A DNA stretch of 43,839 nucleotides. Source: an uncultured Bacteroidota bacterium. Its GTDB lineage: Bacteria; Bacteroidota; Bacteroidia; Bacteroidales; CG2-30-32-10. The stretch is taken from NCBI GenBank assembly GCA_903889915.1, contig CAISZK010000128.1, forward strand, positions 1-43,839, written 5' to 3'. Both the position numbers and the translations under genes were made by a program. Below the pieces are notes generated by a model. That model saw only the letters and a list, made by a program, of their open reading frames with translations. It was not told the origin of the DNA and ran no database searches. Shown piece after piece: positions 35,715 through 43,516 of this stretch (the stretch's first letter is position 1; every line of letters starts with the position of its first letter).

Positions 35715-36068
35715 TTAAATAAATAAAGATATTATCCAACAGGCACCTAAAATTAACCAAGGTGAGAATAAATGTTCTAGAAATTCATTCATGGTTTCCT
35801 CCATATTTAGATCATTCGTTATTTTTTTTTGTAATTTAATTTTAAAAAACAAGAATTTAAGTATCAACATTAATCCTAATGATTGGATATAATTAATTGC
35901 TTGAAAATGAAATACCGGAATTATTATCCATTGCCAAAGTTTTAAGAATATAAAACTCCTGACAAAAATTGACACAAAATATATGTAAATTATAGTTCCT
36001 ATTTTTATTATGGAATCATTAAGTTGTTTATCCTTTGTAATCTTAAATAAAATTTTACTTGTTTTCAT
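35715..36068 (-). CDS. Small multi-helix membrane protein
   Basis: 117 residues with three to four hydrophobic segments: about 20-45 (IKIGTIIYIYFVSIFVRSFIF, quoted in part: GTIIYIYFVSIF), 47-75, and the C-terminal LFSPWLILGACWIISLFI. Very AT-rich coding DNA. No family recognised. Its start is 22 bp from the stop of the UDG-like gene, so it is probably in the same operon. In a defence-type module a small membrane protein could be the effector, but nothing in the sequence proves this. Confidence 0.55.
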   Translation of the reverse strand: MKTSKILFKITKDKQLNDSIIKIGTIIYIYFVSIFVRSFIFLKLWQWIIIPVFHFQAINYIQSLGLMLILKFLFFKIKLQKKITNDLNMEETMNEFLEHLFSPWLILGACWIISLFI

Positions 36069-36090
36069 ATTTTATTTTCTTTGTTTTGCT

Positions 36091-36795
36091 TTAATATAAA
36101 TTATTTTCTTCAAGAAATTGTTTTATTTCCGAAGCCATTCCTTCTAATAATTTATTAGATACATAGCCACTCAATTGTCTTGTGTGAATAACTAATTTGG
36201 GTTTATCAGAATTGAAATGTGTCCAAAATTTTTGATTTTTTACATTGCCTTTTTCCTCTTGAAAAACAACTCCAAAAGTATCTTCAATTTGATTGGCATT
36301 ATCATAATAGCGAATATAATTTCCGCATGCTAACACAACAACTGGAAATTGCTTTATAAAATCTGATCGAAAAAAAGTTTCTCTTCTGTTTTTCAAATTT
36401 TCTTTAAAATCTGGTTTCTTTTGAGCTTCTGTTGTATTTGGATTAGATTTTTCACTCATTTCAGTTGTAAAGACATTTTCAAGAAAATCAATTCGATTTT
36501 TTGTATCTTTATTTTCCTCTTTTTCTTTAAAAATATAATCATGTAATTTTTGGTATTTACGCCATGTATTTCCAGGATTTTTTAATTCGGGTTTATCTGA
36601 TATTGGATAAGCAAGAATTTGGCAAGTAGAATTTTCAATATGCCTTTTCCATTCTTCAGTATAACCATTTTTTCCTTTGCTACTAGCTTCTTTACCTACG
36701 AATAATATAGATGCGCTTGGGTTACCAATTCCTATATAAACATTCTTTTTTACAGAAGATGTAACCAGATCCTTAAATTCTTTTGAGTATTCCAT
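36091..36795 (-). CDS. Uracil-DNA-glycosylase-superfamily-like protein
   Basis: 234 residues. The N-terminus reads GIGNPSASILFVGKEASSKG (about 22-41), the position and pattern of UDG motif 1 (GxxP.A.ILfVGE.PG). Later, PVVVLACGNYIRYY matches the strand before the second motif, and VIHTRQLSGYVSN (about 203-215) sits where the HPS-type motif lies. The catalytic-loop residues of known families are not clearly kept, so activity on DNA uracil is doubtful; another base-recognition or structural role is possible. AT-rich, and 79 bp downstream of the AAA ATPase gene in the same direction. Confidence 0.45.
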   Translation of the reverse strand: MEYSKEFKDLVTSSVKKNVYIGIGNPSASILFVGKEASSKGKNGYTEEWKRHIENSTCQILAYPISDKPELKNPGNTWRKYQKLHDYIFKEKEENKDTKNRIDFLENVFTTEMSEKSNPNTTEAQKKPDFKENLKNRRETFFRSDFIKQFPVVVLACGNYIRYYDNANQIEDTFGVVFQEEKGNVKNQKFWTHFNSDKPKLVIHTRQLSGYVSNKLLEGMASEIKQFLEENNLY

Positions 36796-36874
36796 TTTTT
36801 AATTTTTAAATCTTGTTCAAGAATTATTTTTTCGCAAAAGTAAATAAAATTTAAAATCAAAGATTTGAAATTTA

Positions 36875-37999
36875 CTAAACATAAGCAAACCCAATCCTAT
36901 TAGTCTTTTTGTTTTCAAACTTCATGTTATCGGTATTATAAATATCAGTTAAAGTCATTGGCTTTTCCACAAAAATGTTTTTCTCAAGTTTATCAGCCAG
37001 GGCTTGTGCTTTCGGTATTTCAAGTTCTTTAAATTCATAGCGGGCAATAAGCCTGCCCTTGCGCAGCAATGCATCATCTATCTTTTTAAGGTTGGCATTA
37101 AATGAGCATATAATATTTAGGGAAAGGGCATCGGAAAGCAGTCCGTCTCCGATGTTCAGCAAATTCGATAAAGCTTCAGATTTTGAATTGCCATCTTCGC
37201 GATGCATTAAAATATCTTCACAGTCTTCAAGTATTAAAACCGAATTTTCAAATTTTGCAATGAAGGGCAGAAAATCAGGACTTGTTAAAAAACCAATCAA
37301 TTGTAATGGCAAATAGATAAACCTTTTCTCCACTGTACTTATCAAATGACGAATATAATATGTTTTGCCAGAACCATAATTGCCGTGAAGCAAAATTAGA
37401 CCGTTCTTTTTATTTACGTTAAGCGAATCTAAGATGATGTTATGAATAACAGGAAAATCATTGTTGTAATTATCTTCAATATTGGTTAAATGTTCCTTAA
37501 CATCAAAAGTTATGAGTGCATATCCAATTCCGGAATCGGCTCTGGTTATCATAAAGAATTTCTTTTTAGGTTTTTCATTTTTTTTGAATTCTTGTGCCAT
37601 TTCAGCAATTTTCAATACTTCATCCTTTAATTTCCAATTGCTATACATGATAAGTATTTTATCATTATCAATACAAACAGCAAACCCATGTTGAATAATA
37701 ATGAAGGCTCTTGCTACTTCACTTTCATTTTTTATTTGCTTTTTATTATCGTTATGGGAATGATAGGTTATAAGTACTCTGTTTTGTGGTACAATATAGC
37801 ATTGCATAATTCTTTCAATAAATTTTTCCATTTCAATGGGAACATTTGTAAATACCTCATAAACAGAATAAAGTTCTTCGAAATAATACAAGAACAACTT
37901 ACCCCAATGATAAGAGAAAGTAAAGTTATTCTGAAAAATATCAGGCATAATTATCTTATTTTTGCTAAAATTTTTACCTGTTTTTTTATCCGTTTCCAT
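36875..37999 (-). CDS. AAA+ ATPase
   Basis: 374 residues. A family-unknown N-terminal half (1-195) with mixed alpha/beta content precedes a single AAA+ core: Walker A GNYGSGKT (206-213), Walker B VLILEDCED (254-262), sensor-1 Asn in IICSFNAN (about 301), and arginine-finger candidates in LLRKGRL (313/316), a BCS1/FtsH-like ordering. The C-terminus is short. It opens the AT-rich leftward cluster (ATPase, UDG-like protein, small membrane protein, then WYL regulator). I infer a hexameric remodelling motor in an accessory, possibly defensive, module. A housekeeping role is less likely given composition and context. Confidence 0.8.
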   Translation of the reverse strand: METDKKTGKNFSKNKIIMPDIFQNNFTFSYHWGKLFLYYFEELYSVYEVFTNVPIEMEKFIERIMQCYIVPQNRVLITYHSHNDNKKQIKNESEVARAFIIIQHGFAVCIDNDKILIMYSNWKLKDEVLKIAEMAQEFKKNEKPKKKFFMITRADSGIGYALITFDVKEHLTNIEDNYNNDFPVIHNIILDSLNVNKKNGLILLHGNYGSGKTYYIRHLISTVEKRFIYLPLQLIGFLTSPDFLPFIAKFENSVLILEDCEDILMHREDGNSKSEALSNLLNIGDGLLSDALSLNIICSFNANLKKIDDALLRKGRLIARYEFKELEIPKAQALADKLEKNIFVEKPMTLTDIYNTDNMKFENKKTNRIGFAYV

Positions 38000-38201
38000 T
38001 TTATCAATTTTAAATTGAAATTTTAATTTTTCTGCAAAATAAAACCATGCCTACGCCAAAAGATGTCGTGGTTAAAAATTATTTTGGATGACGATGATTT
38101 TTGGATTGGAAAATGAACAAAATGGATATTGCTAAAACACGTAATAGTCTGTATTTATTCAATTTAAACAAAACAACCCCCCATTTTACGAGATGTTTTA
38201 C

Positions 38202-38495
38202 TTAGTGAAACATCTATATTATTTAGTGAAACATCTGTATTACTTAGTGAAACATCTGTATCACTTTGATAAAACATGTGTATTCGTAACTGATAGGTTT
38301 GTTTCAGGTAGAAGTACATCTGTATTACTAAGAGAAACATTTGTATTCGTGAGAAGAACACCTCTACTACTTAATGATACGTCCGTTTTGCTTAGTGAAA
38401 CAGGTGTAAAGTTTAATGATACGTTTGTTTTAGTATGAGATAGGTTTGTTTTACTTAGTGAAACATTGCGAAGACTAAGTAAAACATCTGTAAAA
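38202..38495. repeat. Tandem array C: 14 units of exactly 21 bp
   Basis: Units begin at 38202, 38223, 38244, 38265, 38286, 38307, 38328, 38349, 38370, 38391, 38412, 38433, 38454 and 38475. The core is TTAGTGAAACATCTGTAT. The first three units are nearly identical; later ones alternate between GTGAAACAT and ATGATACGT forms. No insertion or deletion over 294 bp. Unit sequence is unrelated to arrays A, B and D. Confidence 0.9.
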
Positions 38496-38648
38496 ATCTG
38501 TTTGTACAGGCACTTAAATCCAACAAATCATTTGAAAAAGCATCTTCCCTATTCTAAAATTCTCATTATCCACAGAAAGGTGGTTGATTATCAATTTAGT
38601 TTCATCTTTAAAAGAGTAATAACAATCAGATAACAGGAGAAAACGCTA

Positions 38649-38774
38649 AATTTCCTTGCGAAAACGTAAAAATTCCTTTCGCAAATGCAAAGATTCCTCT
38701 TGTAAGGGTTGAAATTCCTTTCGTAAATGCTAAAATTCCATCCGTTAATGCTGTGATTCCAAAGTTGAACTGTC
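38649..38774. repeat. Tandem array D: six units of exactly 21 bp
   Basis: TTCC recurs at 38652, 38673, 38694, 38715, 38736 and 38757, always 21 bp apart. The core is AAATTCCTTTCGTAAATG; units 2, 4 and 5 are closest to consensus and the last is degenerate. It lies 154 bp after array C, with an unrelated unit sequence but the same period. On the minus strand one frame stays open and would encode N-F-x-x-Y-x-R heptads. Confidence 0.85.
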
Positions 38775-38943
38775 TTGTCATTTGCTTCGCACTCATTAAT
38801 GACCATCAATGACAATGAATGTATTGATTTTTGTAATTGTAAAGGATAAGCACAGACCTCTTTCACCTCGTTTTTCGGACGATATTATTGAAGAGTTTTT
38901 GAATTGCAATTTTGGGTCAAATGCAAATTGTTTTCTGCAATGA

Positions 38944-39153
38944 TCAGAACTTGAATCCTAAAAGATATTTGGTGGGTACCACATATAAATATGGACCGTT
39001 GACCTTGATGCATTTGATCAGATGATTTTTGAACAGATCGTAAATTGCATAGATTGTCGTTGAACCCGAATCCATCCTGTAAGCGGACGCCCTTTTTCTT
39101 AATGAGAAGTTGGTTGCTATATGCCTCAATTCTCTTTTACCAGTTTCAGACAT
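38944..39153 (-). CDS. Small hypothetical protein (69 aa)
   Basis: A 69-residue basic protein (MSETGKRELRHIATNFSLRK at the start, ending YVVPTKYLLGFKF). The amino-acid composition is that of a real soluble protein, with YAIYDLFKNHLIKCIKVNG suggesting an alpha/beta fold. ATG start preceded by A/T-rich DNA as for other genes here. No family recognised. It sits between array D and a small secreted protein gene 39 bp away on the same strand, so the two may be cotranscribed. Confidence 0.5.
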   Translation of the reverse strand: MSETGKRELRHIATNFSLRKRASAYRMDSGSTTIYAIYDLFKNHLIKCIKVNGPYLYVVPTKYLLGFKF

Positions 39154-39192
39154 GATTTTAATTTTTTAATGGTATTACTAATTATTTGAACT

Positions 39193-39594
39193 CTATATGA
39201 TTTTCTTAGTGATGGTATTCGATGGGGCTGACAGTCTAACAATATAAATCCTTTTGGCCGCACTTTTCAGTTGAACAAGCATGCTGTGTTCACCTTCCCG
39301 TTGTTGAAGGCTTTTTGAGACATAGTTGCCGGTCAGATCATGGACACTGTTGATACAATTAATAATGTCCGGGGGATAGCAAATAGTTTTGTTTCCTGAA
39401 TAATTATTCAAAAAGATAATGACTCTGTTGGCAGTTTCTGTTTTTTGAAAACTTTCCACTGAATTAACCGTATGGTATTTACCTAAACACCAATTATCAG
39501 AGAAGTTTAAAATAGTCATGCTGCCATAGACTTTATGATAACAAATTTGAATAACAGTTATAAAAGCGAGTAATATTATTATTTTCGATTTCAT
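39193..39594 (-). CDS. Small secreted protein resembling a lone T9SS C-terminal domain
   Basis: 133 residues. Signal peptide IIILLAFITVIQICYHKVYG (cleavage near 24). The second half (about 85-133) has the strand order of a T9SS type A sorting domain: SVHDLTGNYVSKSL, a loop, MLVQLKSAAKRIYIVRL, and a basic end (TITKKII). The usual YPNP-type start and the GIY.v glycine are missing, and only about 60 residues of possible cargo precede it. It may be a shrunken cargo gene, a decoy, or an unrelated small secreted protein. 39 bp upstream of, and on the same strand as, the 69-residue gene. Confidence 0.55.
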   Translation of the reverse strand: MKSKIIILLAFITVIQICYHKVYGSMTILNFSDNWCLGKYHTVNSVESFQKTETANRVIIFLNNYSGNKTICYPPDIINCINSVHDLTGNYVSKSLQQREGEHSMLVQLKSAAKRIYIVRLSAPSNTITKKII

Positions 39595-40105
39595 TCAATT
39601 TACTTTAAGACTTAAAGAAGACAAATTATAAACAAAATTACAAAAATAAATTTGAAATAGGAGTAATTTGCAATTAATAACTTATTAAGTTCTGATTAAG
39701 CGCTGACGTAAAAAGTTTAAAAACAGTATCTTTAAAGCAATTTTGCAAACATCTTTTGTATAAAATAATTTGCAAATGTCAGTTTAGAGAAAGTCTTAAT
39801 AAAGTTAAAAATAATCAAATCTTAATCCAAAATTAATGACTTCTTAATTCCATGTCCTAATTGCTTTATTACTTTTGTACCATAAAATTAAAAAAGTATA
39901 AACATTGAAATACGAGTTACACTATACACCTTTATTATTAGGAATTCCGTCATTTAGAATAAGAAATTTTTGTGGCGTAGAATTAGTTCAGATTATTAGT
40001 GCATTAAATGGCTTAAATGCAAATTATGCTATGAATGATGCAATTGGAATCTTCAGGTAAACTCGTTTTTTTTGTGCAATTTGTTATTTAGAAAACTTAT
40101 AAATA
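39595..40105. other. 511-bp region upstream of the large adhesin, with possible leader ORF
   Basis: TACTTTTG at 39870-39877 fits the -7 box. Between it and the adhesin start (about 230 nt) a TTG-initiated frame at 39905-40060 could encode about 51 residues (KYELHYTPLLLGIPSFRIRN at its start). It has no ATG and no recognised family. The rest is AT-rich. Confidence 0.35.
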
Positions 40106-43100
40106 ATGAACATTTTTAAAGCTAAGGTCATGAAAAATTATAAAATATTATTGTTATTTTTAACTCTATTTTTAACCACAAAGACAATGTCACAGTCAAC
40201 CGGAGATTATCAATCTGCTGCAACTGGTTTGTGGAATGCGAGAACAAGCTGGGTAAGATGGAGTGGTTCAGCATGGGTAACTCCTACACCAGCACAGGGA
40301 ACACCAACAAGTGCAACAGGTTTAATAACTATATTAAACACTCATACGATCACTGTTTCAGCCAATGTTACAGTTGACCAGGTTGTTGTTAATACAACAG
40401 GCACCATAATAATCAATAGTGGTATCACATTCACAATTGCAAATGGAACAGGAACAGATCTCTCTGTTTTGGGGACGGTCATTAATTCAGGAACTATTTC
40501 GAATGCAGGAACAATAAATTTTCAAAGCGGAAGCACCTATGAACATGCAGAAGATGGCGGAGTAATTCCAACAGCTATATGGGACCCAAATTCAACCTGT
40601 TTAATCAACTTCACATCTGCATCTCTGACAACCGCTCCAACCGGGCTTTCCGGACAAATATTCGGGAATTTCACGTGGAATGCGAAGGTTCCTACTGCCA
40701 GTTTAGATCTGATAGGATTGTCAACAGTTGCCGGAAATTTTTTGGTTTCTGAAACCGGCAACACCGGAGTATTTGGAAATACATTAAGACTGCAGACTGC
40801 ATTGAATGTTGCCGGCAATTTTACAACATCAGGCAATTCCAGTCTTAATTTAAATAACAATTCTTCAGCAATTACATACAATATTACCGGAAATTTCACT
40901 CCGGGAGGCAATTTCATGTTTTCAAATGGTACAGGGCTTACAACAATTAATTTAAAAGGCACAGGGAAAACCATTACGGCTACTACAACGAATTTTTTCG
41001 ATTTTAACTTAGGTCCTACTGTCAGCAATGTTGTATTCCATATTATCAGTGGAGCTTCCTATTCTTTAAGTGGAAATTTATCAGTAAATGGGAATAACAC
41101 TTTTATTATTGACAATGGTGGAACACTTAATACTGGAGCAAATATTATGAATAATAACAGAAATGGCGAATCTGCTTCCGGTGGGATCTTCACTGTATCT
41201 GCTGGAGGAACTTTGGAAGTAGGCTCAATACAGGGAATAACAACTACAGGCACATCCTCAGGCAACATTCAGACTGCAACGAGAAACTATAGCACGGGTG
41301 CAAATTATGTTTATTACGGAACTGCAGCTCAGAGTACAGGCAGCGGGTTAACCCAAAACTTACCGGCTAACATTACCATTAACAATCCAGGTTTTACAGT
41401 AACCTTATCTACAAATACCAACCTGAGCGGAATATTGACAGTGAAAGCGGCATCAATTCTTGCATTATCATCTTTCACTTTGGGAGCTACAACAGCTCCG
41501 TCCAGTGTTGTTATTGAAGACGGAGCAGTAACAGGTTCTTCAATAACAAGCACCACGGGGACTCTGACTTTAGGTGGTGATGTCACTGTCAACAGCGTGA
41601 CTACGGGTACAAGTGGTGCAAACATTTCTGCTCTGGTAAATTTGGGTTCTGCAACAAGAACATTCAATGTTGCTAATGATGGAACTGCTGCAACAGATTT
41701 AACGATAAGTGGTATTATCAGCAGTGCCGCCTCCGGGTTAACAAAAGCAGGTGCAGGCACAATGGTATTGTCAGGGTTAAATTCGTATCCGGGGATAACA
41801 ACCATAAATGCAGGAACTATAAAAGTTGGAGCAGCAGGAGCTGGTTCAAACACTCCATTGGGAACTACTGCGGCAGGAACAACGGTAAACTCAGGTGGAG
41901 CTCTCGATCTTAACGGATTTTCTTTGGCAACGGCTGAACCCTTGACAATAAATGGAACAGGTACGGCCGGTGAAGGTGCACTGAATAACAGCGCTGCAAC
42001 TGCAGTTACTTATAATGGTGCAATAACTTTGGCGAGCGCAGGTAGTATAGGCACAACCGGTAATATTACACTTGGTGGTGGAATAACCGGTAGTCAGGAT
42101 CTGACAAAGTCAGGAAGTGGATCATTAAATTTAGGCAGCAGCGCAGCAACCCTGAAAGGATTGATCATAAGTGCAGGTACACTGGTGTCAACTTCAGGCA
42201 ATCTTTCACTGGCCGGTAACTACATCAACAATGGAACTTTTACCCACAATAGCGGAACAGTTACCTTTAACGGTTCGGTTGCACAAACCATTTCGGGTAA
42301 TTCAACAACATTTAATAATGTAACAATGAATAGCTCCTATCCTGTATCAGCCCTGACTTTCAACAATGCGAATACGATAAATGGTACTCTTACGTTGAAT
42401 CACGGACATATCCTGACCACAACCACAAATGTTTTAATCATGTCTCCAACCGCAGCACTTGCATTAACAGCCACTGTTCAGGACAGTAGTTTTGTGAAAG
42501 GTTCGATCATACAAACGTATAATTCCAGGTCTGCAGTGAATAAATCTTTTCCTGTCGGAGCAGGAAACATGATGCACCTTGCAAAGCTAAACATTGCTCA
42601 ACAGAATACTACAGCGACTCAATATATAGCAACATATTACCATTCCAGCGCCAGGACACTTGGATTTCAATTGCCTTCAACTTTAAAGAACGTTTCAGAC
42701 ATTGATTATTGGGATATCAGCAATATGGGTGCAAATAATGTAACCACCGCAACGCTGCAATTGTATTACTTTGCAATGGATGCAGTTACCGACCCTGCCG
42801 CTTTGCGTATTGCAAAAACAGATGACGGAGGATTTTGGGTGGATCTCGGAGGTGTAGGTACTACTGTACCTGCAGGAAATATAAGTTCCAACCTTTTTAA
42901 TAAATACGCTTCTCTTGATACAAAATTCACTTTGGCCAACAGTACGGGCGGCAACAATCCTTTACCAATTAAACTAACATCATTTACGGCTGCCTGCGAT
43001 AATAATGTTGTTGATCTTAAATGGTCAACTGCCAGTGAAACGAACAATGATTATTTTACAATTGAAAGAAGTAAAGATATTCAGGAGTGGACTGATGTCC

Positions 43101-43516
43101 TGAATGTGAATGGTGCAGGCAATAGCAATACCACGCTTAATTATACTGCAACTGATGACCGCCCTTATATCGGTACCACTTATTACAGGTTGAAACAAAC
43201 CGACTTTGATGGAGCGTTTACTTACAGTGATGTAGTTTCAACGGACTGTGGCACAACAAAACCCTTTGAGATAAGTTCAGTTTATTATCAACAGGGAAGC
43301 AATGAAATTATTTTGACTTACACGGCCACAGAAGGAGATGCCTTAAAATATGGCTTATACAATTTAAATGGTCAGCTTTTACAATCAAATTCTTTGAATG
43401 CTAACTCCTCAGGAAGCAATGAGATTCATATTAATACCAATGACCTGGTGCATGGCATATACCTGATCAGACTACAGAACAGCGAAAAAGCTTTATCTGA
43501 AAAAGTATTACTTTAA
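40106..43516 (+). CDS. Large T9SS-secreted adhesin-like protein with PATR repeats
   Basis: 1136 residues. Either the first ATG (40106) or the ATG at 40130 is the start; the latter gives a tidier signal peptide (MKNYKILLLFLTLFLTTKTMSQ region, cleavage after MSQ). The body is Gly/Thr/Asn-rich and strand-forming, typical of a right-handed beta-helix, with an autotransporter-associated beta-strand (PATR) motif near 540-575 (LTKAGAGTMVLSGLNSYPG, then TTINAGTIKVG). Residues about 955-1050 form an Fn3-like module (LTSFTA, VDLKWSTASETNNDYFTIER, TTYYRLKQTDFDG). The end is a T9SS type A sorting domain (LKYGLYNLNGQLL, LVHGIYLIRLQN, LSEKVLL). I infer export by T9SS and surface attachment or release, with adhesion as the likely role. 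The truncated gene at 23011 was probably a relative. Confidence 0.85.
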   Translation: MNIFKAKVMKNYKILLLFLTLFLTTKTMSQSTGDYQSAATGLWNARTSWVRWSGSAWVTPTPAQGTPTSATGLITILNTHTITVSANVTVDQVVVNTTGTIIINSGITFTIANGTGTDLSVLGTVINSGTISNAGTINFQSGSTYEHAEDGGVIPTAIWDPNSTCLINFTSASLTTAPTGLSGQIFGNFTWNAKVPTASLDLIGLSTVAGNFLVSETGNTGVFGNTLRLQTALNVAGNFTTSGNSSLNLNNNSSAITYNITGNFTPGGNFMFSNGTGLTTINLKGTGKTITATTTNFFDFNLGPTVSNVVFHIISGASYSLSGNLSVNGNNTFIIDNGGTLNTGANIMNNNRNGESASGGIFTVSAGGTLEVGSIQGITTTGTSSGNIQTATRNYSTGANYVYYGTAAQSTGSGLTQNLPANITINNPGFTVTLSTNTNLSGILTVKAASILALSSFTLGATTAPSSVVIEDGAVTGSSITSTTGTLTLGGDVTVNSVTTGTSGANISALVNLGSATRTFNVANDGTAATDLTISGIISSAASGLTKAGAGTMVLSGLNSYPGITTINAGTIKVGAAGAGSNTPLGTTAAGTTVNSGGALDLNGFSLATAEPLTINGTGTAGEGALNNSAATAVTYNGAITLASAGSIGTTGNITLGGGITGSQDLTKSGSGSLNLGSSAATLKGLIISAGTLVSTSGNLSLAGNYINNGTFTHNSGTVTFNGSVAQTISGNSTTFNNVTMNSSYPVSALTFNNANTINGTLTLNHGHILTTTTNVLIMSPTAALALTATVQDSSFVKGSIIQTYNSRSAVNKSFPVGAGNMMHLAKLNIAQQNTTATQYIATYYHSSARTLGFQLPSTLKNVSDIDYWDISNMGANNVTTATLQLYYFAMDAVTDPAALRIAKTDDGGFWVDLGGVGTTVPAGNISSNLFNKYASLDTKFTLANSTGGNNPLPIKLTSFTAACDNNVVDLKWSTASETNNDYFTIERSKDIQEWTDVLNVNGAGNSNTTLNYTATDDRPYIGTTYYRLKQTDFDGAFTYSDVVSTDCGTTKPFEISSVYYQQGSNEIILTYTATEGDALKYGLYNLNGQLLQSNSLNANSSGSNEIHINTNDLVHGIYLIRLQNSEKALSEKVLL

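Larger units (their letters stand above)
38000..38943. other. 944-bp intergenic region with two 21-bp arrays
   Basis: Upstream region of the AAA ATPase gene (38000-38180), array C (38202-38495), array D (38649-38774) and a short palindrome with GTCATTTGCTTCG / AATGACCATCAATGAC words (38773-38818). Several frames are open through the arrays simply because the period is a multiple of three; none shows a start region, signal or conserved sequence that supports a gene. Confidence 0.65.

Noticed and set aside
37688-38026. Plus-strand 112-codon hydrophobic gene
   Set aside because: Antisense to the first third of the AAA ATPase gene; hydrophobicity results from the complement of Lys/Glu/Asn-rich codons.
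38193-38438. Protein-coding gene with YLVKHLY repeats
   Set aside because: It is one of several frames left open by the 21-bp period, starts inside flanking AT-rich DNA, and has no signal or conserved domain.
38202-38495. CRISPR array
   Set aside because: The 21-bp units are contiguous with no unique spacers, they are too short, and there are no cas genes nearby.
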